Shown: piece by piece, positions 44,574 to 53,461 of the stretch
How positions within the stretch are numbered: position 1 is the first letter of the stretch
How the letters are laid out: each line of letters starts with the position of its first letter
From: Halostagnicola larsenii XH-48
Lineage (GTDB): Archaea > Halobacteriota > Halobacteria > Halobacteriales > Natrialbaceae
NCBI RefSeq assembly: GCF_000517625.1
Contig: NZ_CP007055.1
Location: forward strand, 2,170,001 to 2,234,000
Direction: 5' to 3'
Length of the DNA: 64,000 nucleotides
Notes under the pieces: generated by a model
Databases searched by the model: none
What the model was told of the DNA's origin: nothing
What the model saw: the letters and a program-made list of their open reading frames with translations, nothing else
Translations under genes and position numbers: made by a program

Positions 44574-44654
44574 GCCAGGATGGCCGAACGGTAAGGCGCA
44601 CGCCTGGAAAGCGTGTTCCCTTTGGGATTCAGGGTTCAAATCCCTGTCCTGGCG
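44574..44654 (+). tRNA. tRNA-Ser (anticodon GGA)
   Basis: Acceptor arms GCCAGGA (44574-44580) and TCCTGGC (44647-44653) pair perfectly, with discriminator G44654. The anticodon stem CACGC/GCGTG encloses loop CTGGAAA with anticodon GGA, reading TCC/TCT. The long variable arm TTCCCTTTGGGATT is typical of tRNA-Ser. The T arm is CAGGGTTCAAATCCCTG. No CCA is encoded and no intron is visible. Confidence 0.95.
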
Positions 44655-44706
44655 TTTTGTCGAACTCAATCGACGAGCGGAGCGAGTCGCGATTTCGACA
44701 AAACGC
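44652..44706. terminator. Perfect 13-bp inverted repeat after tRNA-Ser
   Basis: GCGTTTTGTCGAA (44652-44664) and TTCGACAAAACGC (44694-44706) are perfect reverse complements with a 29-nt loop that itself contains a CGAC/GTCG symmetry. The T-run just after the tRNA could be the archaeal terminator. The hairpin may instead belong to the repeat scar. Confidence 0.45.
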
Positions 44707-44713
44707 GAAGAGG

Positions 44714-44783
44714 GGATTTGAATCAGGGAGGTCGCGCACAGCGAGCAACGCGAGCGAGCACGTCCGACCGTGGTTCAAATCCC
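44714..44783. repeat. Inverted copy of tRNA T-arm sequence
   Basis: GGGATTTGAA (44714-44723) is the reverse complement of TTCAAATCCC (44774-44783), both derived from the tRNA-Ser T arm. Between them a GGTCG/CGACC pair can extend the fold. Confidence 0.55.
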
Positions 44784-44884
44784 TGTCCTGACAGCAAATC
44801 GACTGAGCCCTCGAGAAAACGCACCGCAAACCGGTCTTGTACTCCGCTTCGAGACGACAATTCTAGTCAGTACAGCAAAGATCG

Positions 44885-44992
44885 TCAGTTGAACCACTCG
44901 CTGTTGAGCCCATCATCGTCGATGAGATACCACCGAACGAACGTGTAGCCGACGCCGAGTAACACGGCGACAGCCACGATATTGGCTAACAT
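44885..44992 (-). CDS. 35-residue single-pass membrane microprotein
   Basis: MLANIVAVAVLLGVGYTFVR followed by WYLIDDDGLNSEWFN. One N-terminal hydrophobic helix and an acidic, aromatic tail. A Shine-Dalgarno-like AGGAG lies 7 nt before the ATG, which is unusual in a genome with many leaderless genes. Codon use (GC-rich third positions) matches neighbours. It is below usual gene-calling cut-offs. Function unknown. Confidence 0.5.
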   Translation of the reverse strand: MLANIVAVAVLLGVGYTFVRWYLIDDDGLNSEWFN

Positions 44993-45161
44993 CTCCTTAC
45001 TCCTAGCTACTCTGGCGGGATACATTGATTTTTCGTAATGTCTGCCTACATACTCTCGAGACTATTCGACTCCTTCCACCGAAATTCGTCCCGTAACAAC
45101 CGCTCTTTGGCAGTTTTTCGAGCGAGCGCTAGTACTCTCACCCAAATCACTCGAGTCGGCG

Positions 45162-45275
45162 TCACCGCTCGATCTCGAGCGGGGAGTCGGTCGCGATCCA
45201 GCAGTCGGGGTCGTCTCGGTCGCGCAGTTCGAGCAGTCCGTCGTCACAGACCACGAGTTCGTATCGGTCGTCCAT
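45162..45275 (-). CDS. Small acidic haloarchaeal protein (DUF7331-like)
   Basis: 37 residues, MDDRYELVVCDDGLLELRDR then DDPDCWIATDSPLEIER. The pattern 'ELVV-DDG---L-DR---D-WI-SD' recalls small acidic haloarchaeal proteins that I associate with the DUF7331 label (from memory). The protein is soluble and has two cysteines. ATG 45275 is the natural start; the frame continues upstream without protein-like sequence. It lies opposite the SRAP gene's promoter region. Confidence 0.5.
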   Translation of the reverse strand: MDDRYELVVCDDGLLELRDRDDPDCWIATDSPLEIER

Positions 45276-45447
45276 TGGAATCGTCCGTCGATCCACCGAG
45301 AACGGGTATGGTAACGGGGCACCTACCGTCCGCTGCCAGGGCGGTATGGACCGTGTACTATCCTCCCGGGGCGTGAAATTCGAGCACCGATTCGATGGCG
45401 GCCGCACCGATGAAAGGGACTTATCGATGGGCCCCATTGGAATCGGT

Positions 45448-46149
45448 ATGTGTGGTCGCTATACGCTCTTCGTCGATCAGGACGACCTCGAGGACCGGTT
45501 CGACGCCCGGTTTACCGAGCCGTTCGCGCCGCGGTACAACATGGCTCCGGGCCAGCGCCTGCCCGTCATCACGAGCGAGAACCCGGAAACGATCCAGTCC
45601 CTCGAGTGGGGACTGGTGCCGTCGTGGGCCGACGACGATAGCAACGGGCTGATCAACGCGCGTGCGGAGACCGTCGATGAGAAACCGAGTTTTCGCGAAG
45701 CCTACGACCAGCGTCGCGCGCTGGTACTCGCCGACGGGTTCTACGAGTGGACTGAGACTGACGACGGCGGGAAACAGCCGTATCGAGTCGCGTTCGAGGA
45801 CGATCGACCGTTCGCGATGGCGGGGCTCTGGGAGCGCTGGGAGCCGGAGACGACCCAGACCGGCCTCGAGTCGTTCGGCGGCGGCGCTGGGGACGCCGAG
45901 GCGGGCGACGGGGCGGGGCCGCTCGAGACCTTCACGATCGTGACGACGCCGCCGAACGACCTCGTCGGCGAGTTACACCACCGAATGGCGGCGATTCTCG
46001 AGCCGACGGTCGAGCGCGACTGGCTGACGGGTGCAGCGTCGACGACGGCGCTCGAACCCCATCCGGCCGACGAAATGGTCGCCTACCCGGTTTCGACGGC
46101 GGTGAACAGTCCGGCGACCGACGAGCCGTCGTTGGTCGAGTCGGTGTGA
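45448..46149 (+). CDS. SRAP domain protein (HMCES/YedK family) sensing abasic DNA
   Basis: 233 residues. The initiator Met is followed by catalytic Cys2 ('MCGRYTLF'), essential for crosslinking abasic sites in single-stranded DNA. 'PRYNMAPGQRLPVI', 'SLEWGLVPSWADD', 'LINARAETVDEKPSFREA', 'LVLADGFYEWTE' (catalytic Glu) and 'ELHHRMAAIL' (catalytic His) complete the domain. A Gly/Ala-rich insertion near 153-165 is a likely loop. Start position is fixed by the need for Cys2. The 3' end runs into a decaying tandem array. Confidence 0.94.
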   Translation: MCGRYTLFVDQDDLEDRFDARFTEPFAPRYNMAPGQRLPVITSENPETIQSLEWGLVPSWADDDSNGLINARAETVDEKPSFREAYDQRRALVLADGFYEWTETDDGGKQPYRVAFEDDRPFAMAGLWERWEPETTQTGLESFGGGAGDAEAGDGAGPLETFTIVTTPPNDLVGELHHRMAAILEPTVERDWLTGAASTTALEPHPADEMVAYPVSTAVNSPATDEPSLVESV

Positions 46150-46227
46150 CCGGTCGTCCTCGAGTCAGTACCATCGGCAGGCTCAAGTCAGCGCCATTAG
46201 CGGACTCGAGTCGGTGTAGTGCCCCAC
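46135..46227. repeat. Degenerate 23-bp tandem array at SRAP stop codon
   Basis: Units 46159-46181, 46182-46204 and 46205-46227 begin CTCGAGTC or CTCAAGTC. A diverged first unit (46135-46158) includes the last codons and stop of the SRAP gene: CGAGTCGGTGTGA there, CGAGTCGGTGTAG in the last unit. Confidence 0.7.
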
Positions 46228-46385
46228 AGTAGAATATAAAAGCAGCACGGAAACGACGGCGCACGTTTTTGCAGTTGTGCGCTATTGTGTCACACACTCG
46301 CCGCACAAATCGTCCGCGGTGTTGCGGTTTTGAGATGGAATCGAACCCGCAATCGAACCAACCCGATCGACACGGAGAGTGAAGA

Positions 46386-46394
46386 TTTATATAG
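46386..46394 (+). promoter_or_regulatory. TATA box of thermosome gene
   Basis: TTTATATAG about 27-35 bp before ATG 46421. Confidence 0.75.
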
Positions 46395-46420
46395 AAGGAC
46401 AAACATAGATTCAGCTGACT

Positions 46421-48088
46421 ATGAGTCAGCGAATGCAACAGGGACAGCCGATGATCGTGATGAGCGAGGACTCCCAGCGCGTCAAAGACCAGGACGCGCA
46501 GGATTACAACATCAGCGCCGCTCGAGCGGTCGCCGAGGCCGTCCGCTCGACGCTCGGCCCGAAAGGGATGGACAAGATGCTCGTCGACTCGATGGGATCG
46601 GTAACCATCACGAACGACGGCGTCACCATCCTCAAGGAGATGGACATCGACAACCCGACGGCCGAGATGATCATCGAGGTCGCCGAAACGCAGGAGGACG
46701 AAGCCGGCGACGGCACAACGACCGCCGTCGCGATCGCGGGCGAACTCCTCAAGAACGCCGAGGATCTTCTCGAGCAGGACATTCACCCGACGGCCATCAT
46801 CAAGGGATTCCACATGGCCGCAGAGCAGGCTCGAGAGGAAATCGACGACATCGCCGAGGACATCGACCCCAGCGACGAGGAACTCATCCGCAAAACTGCC
46901 GAAACCTCGATGACCGGCAAAGGTGCCGAGGTCAACAAAGAGCACCTCTCTCAGCTCATCGTGGACGCCGTTTCCGGCGTCACCGTCGAAACGGACGACG
47001 GCGAGAACGTCGTCGACCTCGAGTTCCTGAACATCGAGACCCAGACCGGCCGTGCAGTCGGCGAATCCGACCTCCTCGAGGGCGGCATCGTCGACAAGGA
47101 TCCGGTCCACGATAACATGCCGACCAGCGCCGAGGACGCGAACATCCTCCTGCTGAACGATCCGATCGAGATCGAAGAGACCGATGTCGACACCGAAGTC
47201 TCCGTGACGGATCCGGACCAGCTCCAGCAGTTCTTAGACCGCGAGGAAAAACAGCTCAAAGAGAAGGTCCAGCAGATCGTCGACCTCGACGCGGACGTCG
47301 TCTTCTGTCAGAAAGGCATCGACGACCTCGCACAGCACTACCTCGCCAAAGAGGGTATCCTCGCCGTTCGTCGCGCGAAAAAGAGCGACCTCGAGTTCCT
47401 CTCGGAGGTCGTCGACGCCGCCGTCGTCTCGGATCTCGCGAGCGCGACCGCCGAGGACCTCGGCTTCGGTGACGTCACCCGCGACGAGGAAGACGAACTG
47501 TTCTACGTCGAAGGCGAGGACGCCCACGGCGTTACCCTCCTCCTTCGTGGCTCGACCGACCACGTCGTCGACGAACTCGAGCGCGGCGTCAACGACGCAC
47601 TCGACGTCGTCGCCCAGACCGTCTCCGACGGGCGCGTCCTGGCCGGCGGCGGTGCGATCGAGGTCGAACTGGCATCGCGTCTCCGCGATTACGCTGACTC
47701 CGTTTCCGGACGCGAACAGCTCGCCGTCGAGGCGTTCGCCGACTCGGTCGAGCTCGTCCCGCGCGTGCTCGCCGAGAACGCTGGTCTCGACAGCATCGAC
47801 ACGCTCGTCGACCTCCGTGCAGCCCACGAGGACGGCGACGTAAAGGCCGGCCTGAACGTCTTCTCGGGCGACGTCGAGGATACCTTCGAAGCTGGCGTCG
47901 TCGAGCCGGCCCACGCCAAAGAGCAGGCCGTGACCTCTGCGAGCGAGGCGGCGAACCTCGTTCTCAAGATCGACGACATCATCTCCGCTGGCGACCTCTC
48001 CACCGACAAGGGCGACGACGAAGGTGGCGCACCCGGCGGCGCAGGCGGCATGGGTGGCATGGGCGGCGGCATGGGCGGCATGATGTAG
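46421..48088 (+). CDS. Thermosome subunit (group II chaperonin)
   Basis: 555 residues. '[16 protein letters not shown]' and '[18 protein letters not shown]' are ATP-site motifs of group II chaperonins; '[14 protein letters not shown]' near 410 is another. The C-terminus ends in Gly/Met repeats ('[14 protein letters not shown]'), which line the folding chamber. It folds cytosolic proteins in an ATP-driven hetero-oligomer. Which haloarchaeal paralogue (cct/ths 1-3) it is cannot be told. The TATA box is strong, as expected for a heat-inducible, abundant protein. Confidence 0.97.
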   Translation: MSQRMQQGQPMIVMSEDSQRVKDQDAQDYNISAARAVAEAVRSTLGPKGMDKMLVDSMGSVTITNDGVTILKEMDIDNPTAEMIIEVAETQEDEAGDGTTTAVAIAGELLKNAEDLLEQDIHPTAIIKGFHMAAEQAREEIDDIAEDIDPSDEELIRKTAETSMTGKGAEVNKEHLSQLIVDAVSGVTVETDDGENVVDLEFLNIETQTGRAVGESDLLEGGIVDKDPVHDNMPTSAEDANILLLNDPIEIEETDVDTEVSVTDPDQLQQFLDREEKQLKEKVQQIVDLDADVVFCQKGIDDLAQHYLAKEGILAVRRAKKSDLEFLSEVVDAAVVSDLASATAEDLGFGDVTRDEEDELFYVEGEDAHGVTLLLRGSTDHVVDELERGVNDALDVVAQTVSDGRVLAGGGAIEVELASRLRDYADSVSGREQLAVEAFADSVELVPRVLAENAGLDSIDTLVDLRAAHEDGDVKAGLNVFSGDVEDTFEAGVVEPAHAKEQAVTSASEAANLVLKIDDIISAGDLSTDKGDDEGGAPGGAGGMGGMGGGMGGMM

Positions 48089-48387
48089 GCGAGGTTCTCA
48101 CTCGCTTCGCTCGTTCCGAACCTCGTAAGGGACGCGGAACCGACGGTTCCGCGGGAAGGAGAGCGGGGCGCGTTCGCGCCCGCGAGCGAGGCTCGAGAAC
48201 ACATCAACCAGCCAGCCGACGGGATAGCGAACGACCGACTGTTTCGACGATTTTTTGCGAACGAGTCTCGCGAGGGGTGACTCGAGACGGGCGAGAGACG
48301 ACACGCTCTGGGGCCACACAGGCAGTGATCGGGAATCAGTCGTGGGCGCTCACCGAGTAGCGAGAAAATCGCCGCGTCGCAGAAGGG
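48089..48387. other. Downstream spacer of thermosome with stacked hairpins
   Basis: 299 bp with no gene. Three hairpins follow the stop codon: CGAGGTTC/GAACCTCG (48090-48097, 48118-48125), GCGGAACC/GGTTCCGC (48134-48141, 48145-48152) and GGGCGCG/CGCGCCC (48166-48172, 48175-48181). They are GC-only stems without T-tracts, so not typical archaeal terminators. Confidence 0.55.
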
Positions 48388-48852
48388 TTACTCGTCTTCG
48401 CGGACTTCGAGTTCGAACTGTTCGTTCTCCGAAACGGTGTTGAGCACGACGCTCGTGTTCGAGGCTTTGATGTCGGGATCGGTCAGCAGCGCTTTGATCT
48501 GTTCGTTCATTCCGTCGGTGTCGACGAACTTACCAATAGCGATCACGTCGTAATCGCCAGTAACCTCGTAGACGCTCGTCATCTGCTGGTGGTCGCGGAG
48601 GGTTTCGGTGATGTCGGGGAGCGCGTTCCCTTCGACTTTGAGCTGGATGACCGCCGTTACGTCGTAGCCGACCGCATCGTAGTCGACTCGAGGGGTGTAA
48701 CCGTCGATTACGTCCTGATCCTCGAGATCCGAAAGGTGATTCGAGACGGTCGTCACAGAAACGTCGAGTTCCTCGGCGAGACTTCGGAGGCTCGCCCGGC
48801 CGTCACCGAGCAACGCATTCACCAACTTTGCATCGAGATTTTCGTACGTCAT
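48388..48852 (-). CDS. lrp: Lrp/AsnC-family regulator next to glnA
   Basis: 154 residues. The N-terminal HTH '[40 protein letters not shown]' (residues about 6-45, read in parts) and the RAM effector domain '[18 protein letters not shown]' are typical. It is divergent from glnA with a 126-bp spacer, an arrangement in which the Lrp protein commonly controls glutamine synthetase in haloarchaea. ATG 48852 is used rather than the upstream start at 48876. The C-terminus is acidic. Confidence 0.92.
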   Translation of the reverse strand: MTYENLDAKLVNALLGDGRASLRSLAEELDVSVTTVSNHLSDLEDQDVIDGYTPRVDYDAVGYDVTAVIQLKVEGNALPDITETLRDHQQMTSVYEVTGDYDVIAIGKFVDTDGMNEQIKALLTDPDIKASNTSVVLNTVSENEQFELEVREDE

Positions 48853-48978
48853 CACATCAACCCACGCACCCATCACATTAGAACTTTACGAATATCCAAT
48901 TTCCTCGGGGGAGTAGAAGATTTGCTCGATACAGTAGGGTTTTAGTAGTAGGGATCGTCGGATAGGACGACGAGAAAG

Positions 48979-50334
48979 ATGACAAGCGGAAACATCACAT
49001 CTGCAGAACAGGACGTATTGGAGGAGATCGAAGAGAAGGATGTCGACTTCCTTCGACTCCAGTTTACCGACATCCTCGGCACCGTCAAGAACGTCTCCGT
49101 TCCGGCCCGACAGGCCGAAAAAGCGTTCACCGACGGGATTTATTTCGATGGCTCTTCGATCGAAGGCTTCGTTCGCATTCAGGAGTCCGATATGCGCCTC
49201 GTTCCGGATCCGGATACGTTCGCCGTCCTGCCGTGGAGAAACAGCGAGGAAAGCGCCTCCGCCCGAATGATCTGTGACGTGTACAACACGTCGACGGGCG
49301 AGCCGTTCGAAGGCGACCCGCGCTACGTTCTCAAGCAGGCCCTAGAGCGTGCAGAGGACCTCGGCTATACGGTCAACGCCGCACCGGAGCCGGAGTTCTT
49401 CCTGTTCGAGGAAGACGAAGAAGGCCGCGCGACGACCGAGACCAACGACGCCGGCGGCTACTTCGACCTCGCACCGAAAGACCTCGCCAGCGACGTGCGC
49501 CGCGACATCATCTACGGGCTCGAGGACATGGGCTTCGAAATCGAAGCCAGTCACCACGAGGTCGCAGAGGGCCAACACGAGATCAACTTCGAGTACGACG
49601 ACGCGCTCACGACGGCTGACAACGTCGGTACCTTCCGCACCGTCGTTCGCGCAATCGCCGCCGAACACGACCTGCACGCAACCTTCATGCCCAAGCCGAT
49701 TCCGAAGATCAACGGCTCGGGAATGCACACGCACCTCTCGCTTTTCACCGAGGACGGCGAGAACGCGTTCCACGACGGCGACGACGAGTTCGACCTCTCG
49801 GAGGAAGCTCACGCCTTCACCGCCGGGATCCTCGAGCACGCGCCGGCGATCACGGCGATCTCGAACCCGACGGTCAACAGCTACAAGCGCCTGGTTCCGG
49901 GCTACGAAGCGCCCGTCTACATCGCGTGGTCCGACCGCAACCGCTCGGCGCTAATTCGTAAGCCGGCCGCGCGCATCCCGGCCGCTTCGCGTATCGAAGC
50001 CCGCTTCCCCGATCCGTCGTGTAACGCGTACCTCGCGTTCGCCGCGCTCATCCACGCCGGACTCGACGGCATCGAGAAGGGACTCGAGTGTCCGGACCCG
50101 GTCCGCGAGAACATCTACGACTTCGACGAGGCAAAGCGCGAGGAGTACGGCATCGAGACGCTCCCGACGAACCTCGGCGAGGCGGTCGACGCCCTCGAGG
50201 AGGACGAGGTCATCTACAACGCGCTCGGCGACCACATCGGACAGAAGTTCGTCCAAGCCAAGAGTCAGGAGTTCCAGGACTACCTGGTCGACGTCTCCCA
50301 GTGGGAACTCGACCGGTACCTCGAGACGTTCTAG
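48979..50334 (+). CDS. glnA: Glutamine synthetase type I
   Basis: 451 residues. '[20 protein letters not shown]', '[19 protein letters not shown]', '[11 protein letters not shown]', '[19 protein letters not shown]' (metal/ammonium residues), '[20 protein letters not shown]' and '[20 protein letters not shown]' appear in the standard order. It makes glutamine from glutamate, ammonia and ATP. The bacterial adenylylation-loop consensus is not evident. A TATA-like GTTTTAGTAG lies ~35-40 bp upstream. The adjacent divergent lrp gene probably regulates it. Confidence 0.97.
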   Translation: MTSGNITSAEQDVLEEIEEKDVDFLRLQFTDILGTVKNVSVPARQAEKAFTDGIYFDGSSIEGFVRIQESDMRLVPDPDTFAVLPWRNSEESASARMICDVYNTSTGEPFEGDPRYVLKQALERAEDLGYTVNAAPEPEFFLFEEDEEGRATTETNDAGGYFDLAPKDLASDVRRDIIYGLEDMGFEIEASHHEVAEGQHEINFEYDDALTTADNVGTFRTVVRAIAAEHDLHATFMPKPIPKINGSGMHTHLSLFTEDGENAFHDGDDEFDLSEEAHAFTAGILEHAPAITAISNPTVNSYKRLVPGYEAPVYIAWSDRNRSALIRKPAARIPAASRIEARFPDPSCNAYLAFAALIHAGLDGIEKGLECPDPVRENIYDFDEAKREEYGIETLPTNLGEAVDALEEDEVIYNALGDHIGQKFVQAKSQEFQDYLVDVSQWELDRYLETF

Positions 50335-50566
50335 GACGACCCGCAGTTGCTGTGGCCGCTTGCGACCGGTTTTCTCTCCTCTCTTTGCGTCCGCGCATCA
50401 AGCCGTCAGTTGCGACTGAACCGAGTTCTCTCGAACCAGCTTTCTCCCGCCTCGAGAACCACTACTCGAGCCAGCAGCGATCGAAGCGGGAACTCCAGTC
50501 GCCGCAGAACAATCGATTCGTGGGCGGCGCGCCCCTCGCCGTGTCCGCTGAGGTAGTGACGCAGGC

Positions 50567-51838
50567 TCAGGATCGCCACTCGCCGATTCGGTTGCGTATT
50601 CGTCCCGGAATCCCGAGTACCGAAATCCCGGCACCGAACAGGACCATCAGGACGTAGACTCCGAGCGTCGAGGTCCAGACGGTAAACATCGCGAGGATCG
50701 CCCAGATACCCTCGAGGAAGTAAAACGCCGCGATGGCCATCGCCGTCCCGTAGAGCAAGACGACGTACGGTCCCCAGCCCACGAAATGCCCCCGTCGGAT
50801 CCGGCCCCGGACGTATCGTTTGAGTTCGCCCTCGAGCGAATCGCGTTCGACCGTCCGTCGGTCGACATCGGCTTCGAAGGACTCGAGGCGGTCTCGAAGC
50901 CGCTCGATCTCTTCTCGGAGCGCCTCCGGATCGTCGGCTCTGTCCCGCGTCTGGGCGCTCGTGCGGTCGTCCGATCGGTCTCCGTCAGCACCCGTAGCGT
51001 CGTCGGTCATCGCTTCTGTCGAAACCTGTCGCACGCCGGGACTTTGTAGCTGCCGATCCGTATCACGACCCGCAAGGACCGCATTGATGATCGCGCCGAA
51101 GATGACGATGATCGAGCCGATATAGAGCCAGATGAGAACGAGAAACACCGCCCCGAGTGCGCCGTAGACGGCGTATTCGTCTACAAACCCTGCGTAGACG
51201 GAAAAGACTCGGCTCAGGAGAAACCAGCCGAGCGAGGCCACGACGGTCCCGGGAATCGCTTCGCGAAGTTCGATATCGACCCCTGGAAAGACGAAAAACA
51301 TCGGGAGGAACGCGGCGAACAGGCCGATCAGAACCAACACGGGGCCGATCAGCGCGGCCCCGATGATCGGAACGAACGCGAGCACTGCCTCGACGATCGT
51401 GATCCCGAGGAGTCCGCCCGTAACGGCAGTCGCGACGAGCAAGATGTCCCAGAACGTATCGATCAGTGATTTCGAAGAGACAGTCCCGTATATCTTCGAA
51501 AACGCTCGGTCGAGTCCTCGCAAGACCCGACTCGAGCCCCAGAGCAGCCCGAGCGCACCGATGACGGTCGCGCTTCGTCGTCCCGTCTCATCGACGATCG
51601 TTTCGGTGAGCAGTTGCTGTGCGGAGGTCGTGAGCACGTCGTCGGCCGCCCTCGTTACGTATTCCGTGAGCTGTTCGCCACCGATCGTCGCCGCGAGCGC
51701 AAGCGCGAGCAACATCAACGGGACGAGCGAAACGAACGCGTAGTAGGCGACGCCGGCAGCTAACAGCGTCAATTGCTCGGTGCGCGCGAGCGAGACGGCG
51801 CGTTGGCCCACCTCGAGGAGCCGTCTGTAATCAGTCAC
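50567..51838 (-). CDS. YihY/BrkB-family membrane protein with coiled-coil extension
   Basis: 423 residues. Six membrane segments lie in residues about 20-265, starting 'LTLLAAGVAYYAFVSLVPLMLL', which is the YihY signature, with 'GLLWGSSRVLRGLDRAFSKIYG' after the second. A charged coiled coil occupies about 300-345 ('EALREEIERLRDRLESFEAD'). Two more membrane helices end the protein, a haloarchaeal-style extension. The family (formerly mis-called RNase BN) has no proven function; transport or envelope integrity is suggested. It is convergent with glnA. Confidence 0.88.
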   Translation of the reverse strand: MTDYRRLLEVGQRAVSLARTEQLTLLAAGVAYYAFVSLVPLMLLALALAATIGGEQLTEYVTRAADDVLTTSAQQLLTETIVDETGRRSATVIGALGLLWGSSRVLRGLDRAFSKIYGTVSSKSLIDTFWDILLVATAVTGGLLGITIVEAVLAFVPIIGAALIGPVLVLIGLFAAFLPMFFVFPGVDIELREAIPGTVVASLGWFLLSRVFSVYAGFVDEYAVYGALGAVFLVLIWLYIGSIIVIFGAIINAVLAGRDTDRQLQSPGVRQVSTEAMTDDATGADGDRSDDRTSAQTRDRADDPEALREEIERLRDRLESFEADVDRRTVERDSLEGELKRYVRGRIRRGHFVGWGPYVVLLYGTAMAIAAFYFLEGIWAILAMFTVWTSTLGVYVLMVLFGAGISVLGIPGRIRNRIGEWRS

Positions 51839-51910
51839 GGCGTACTAGTCGCACTCGAGCGCCAAATATCGAGAGCCTCCGATTCGAGTGACGCTCAGCC
51901 AGACACACCG

Positions 51911-51918
51911 TTTTATGG
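51911..51918 (+). promoter_or_regulatory. TATA box of zinc-ribbon microprotein gene
   Basis: TTTTATGG about 25 bp before ATG 51940. Confidence 0.55.
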
Positions 51919-51939
51919 GTGGCTCTCGAGACAGTCCCC

Positions 51940-52140
51940 ATGAACGACACTCGATGTCCCGATTGTGCCGTGACGATGGAAGAGACGACGCTTCGATCCC
52001 AGGACGGCTTTTCGCTCACCATCAACACCGGCAAACGAAGCGGCCTGCTGGGGAAACTCGGCGTCGGATCGACGACCGGCGTCGACGCGGTGTGCTGTCC
52101 GGAGTGCGGCCTCGTTCGACTCTACGCCGACCTTGAGTAA
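51940..52140 (+). CDS. Small zinc-ribbon protein
   Basis: 66 residues. 'CPDCAVTMEE' near the start and 'CCPECGLVRLYADLE' at the end provide a four-cysteine zinc ribbon; the middle has a Gly-rich turn 'RSGLLGKLGVGSTTG'. It resembles archaeal ribbon proteins of unknown function. It is leaderless by TATA spacing. It converges on the trm1 gene, with a tandem array between them starting 3 bp after its stop codon. Confidence 0.75.
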   Translation: MNDTRCPDCAVTMEETTLRSQDGFSLTINTGKRSGLLGKLGVGSTTGVDAVCCPECGLVRLYADLE

Positions 52141-52142
52141 CC

Positions 52143-52237
52143 GGCTCGGTCGAAGGGAAACCGACTCAATCGAAGGCGGAATCGACTCAACCGAAGAGAG
52201 AACCGGCTCGGTCGAAGGGGAACCGACTCGATCGACG
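52143..52237. repeat. Degenerate 20/21-bp tandem array between convergent genes
   Basis: Units 52143-52162, 52163-52183, 52184-52204, 52205-52224 and a partial fifth. The consensus is approximately GACTCGATCGAAGGGGAACC. Alternate units (first and fourth) are the most alike, suggesting a higher-order duplication. Confidence 0.8.
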
Positions 52238-52254
52238 TGAGGCCTCCGAGGCGT

Positions 52255-53373
52255 CTACTCGCGAAGATCGCCGGCGGTCGCGTCGAAGATCTCCTCGACG
52301 GTCGCGTCGGATTTGAACGTCGTCCCGCCGTAGTGGGTTCTGGAGGTTCGATAGCCCGCTTCGCGAAGGGTCGCGAGAAAGTCGTCCATCGCGTTGGCCG
52401 GGAGCCCCCAGTTCTTGCACAGTTTGTGTTGGTCGTAGTACGTCGGCACCTCGAGTTCGGCCGCGAGCGTCTCGAGTAGGTCCTGGACCGTCTCCGCGGT
52501 CTCGAACTCGTCGGTGAGCTCCCTCCGAACTGCCTCGAGGAATTCGTCGTCCTGAATCGCGCCGAGCCAGACCGGGCCGGCAACCAGGATCCGTTCGCCG
52601 TCGCAGTTCGGACAGCGCTCGAGCGGCTCCGCAATCAGTCCCGGCGTCGCCTCGCGGTGGAGGCAATCTTCGCAGTGAGAGAGGTAGCCGAGTTCCTCGA
52701 GGGACCGATCCGCCGCGGTCGACTTCCGCTCGAGTTCGAGGTACGTGCGGACGTAATGGCTCGTCGCGTGGGTCAGAATTGGCGTGACGCCGACGTCGAA
52801 ACGAGCGGCGCTTCGGGCGAGCGCAGAGAGGAGGGTACGGACGCCCATCTCGGTGTGGTAGTCGGTGTTTCGCGGCACCGAGGCGTACGACCGTTTCCCG
52901 CTGTTGAGGTGGGCACCACACAGCGGCGCGGTGTCGGTCGCCGTGACACAGACGAGGTTGTGACAGTTCGCGAACGCCGCGTCCGCGAAGGGCATCGGCG
53001 TCCCGAACGGATCGAGATCGATCACGTCGAACATCGACTCGTGCATCACGGCGTTCGCGTTCGCCCGCTCGAGGGTCGCCTCGCAGTCGTTTCGCTCTAC
53101 GTTCTCGCGAGCGAGCGAAACGGCGTCGGGATCGACGTCACAGCAGGTGACGTCCCAGCCGTCTTTCGCCGCGCGAACGCCGCGAACGCCGCTGGCGGTC
53201 ATCGCGTCGAGATACGTCTCCGCTCTCGGTTCGCGGTCGCGAAAGGCCCGCAGCGCCGCGATCGTCAAGTCGCGGTTCAACTCCTGGCGCGGGTTGTAAA
53301 AGACCGACTCCTCGAATCCCTCCGTCTGTTCGCCGGGAACCTCGAGCTCGACGTTCCCCTCCGTAACGCGCAT
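52255..53373 (-). CDS. trm1: tRNA (guanine(26)-N2)-dimethyltransferase Trm1
   Basis: 372 residues. 'FYNPRQELNRDLTIAALRAF' and 'YLDAMTASGVRGVRAA' open the SAM-binding fold; 'DVIDLDPFGTPMPFADAA' is the catalytic DPFG segment. A C-terminal zinc site is formed by 'HCEDCLHRE' and 'CPNCDGERI'. It dimethylates G26 of tRNAs. ATG 53373 is favoured over ATG 53379, two codons earlier. It converges on the zinc-ribbon gene. Confidence 0.95.
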   Translation of the reverse strand: MRVTEGNVELEVPGEQTEGFEESVFYNPRQELNRDLTIAALRAFRDREPRAETYLDAMTASGVRGVRAAKDGWDVTCCDVDPDAVSLARENVERNDCEATLERANANAVMHESMFDVIDLDPFGTPMPFADAAFANCHNLVCVTATDTAPLCGAHLNSGKRSYASVPRNTDYHTEMGVRTLLSALARSAARFDVGVTPILTHATSHYVRTYLELERKSTAADRSLEELGYLSHCEDCLHREATPGLIAEPLERCPNCDGERILVAGPVWLGAIQDDEFLEAVRRELTDEFETAETVQDLLETLAAELEVPTYYDQHKLCKNWGLPANAMDDFLATLREAGYRTSRTHYGGTTFKSDATVEEIFDATAGDLRE

Positions 53374-53461
53374 ACCCACACTCCGAGAAGCGGGGCGAAA
53401 AACAACGTGGTCTGACTCGGAGTGGCTGGATCCGATCGTCCAGATATCGTCCGCGGCAGCG

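Larger units (their letters stand above)
44633..44790. repeat. Direct repeat of tRNA-Ser 3' end (putative att scar)
   Basis: The 19-bp GGTTCAAATCCCTGTCCTG occurs in the tRNA (44633-44651) and again at 44772-44790. This is the classic position and sequence type of tRNA-targeted integration sites. The 120 bp between encode nothing obvious, so it would be a scar, not an element. Confidence 0.6.

Noticed and set aside
44655-44771. A small integrated mobile element between the tRNA-derived repeats
   Set aside because: Only about 120 bp with no integrase or coding capacity. At most it is a scar.
44772-44796. Second tRNA gene after tRNA-Ser
   Set aside because: Only the T-arm and part of the acceptor strand are present; there is no anticodon arm or 5' acceptor.
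50567-51838. RNase BN, an older label for YihY proteins
   Set aside because: The YihY family is an integral membrane family; the RNase BN label is a known mis-annotation, and no nuclease motifs are present.
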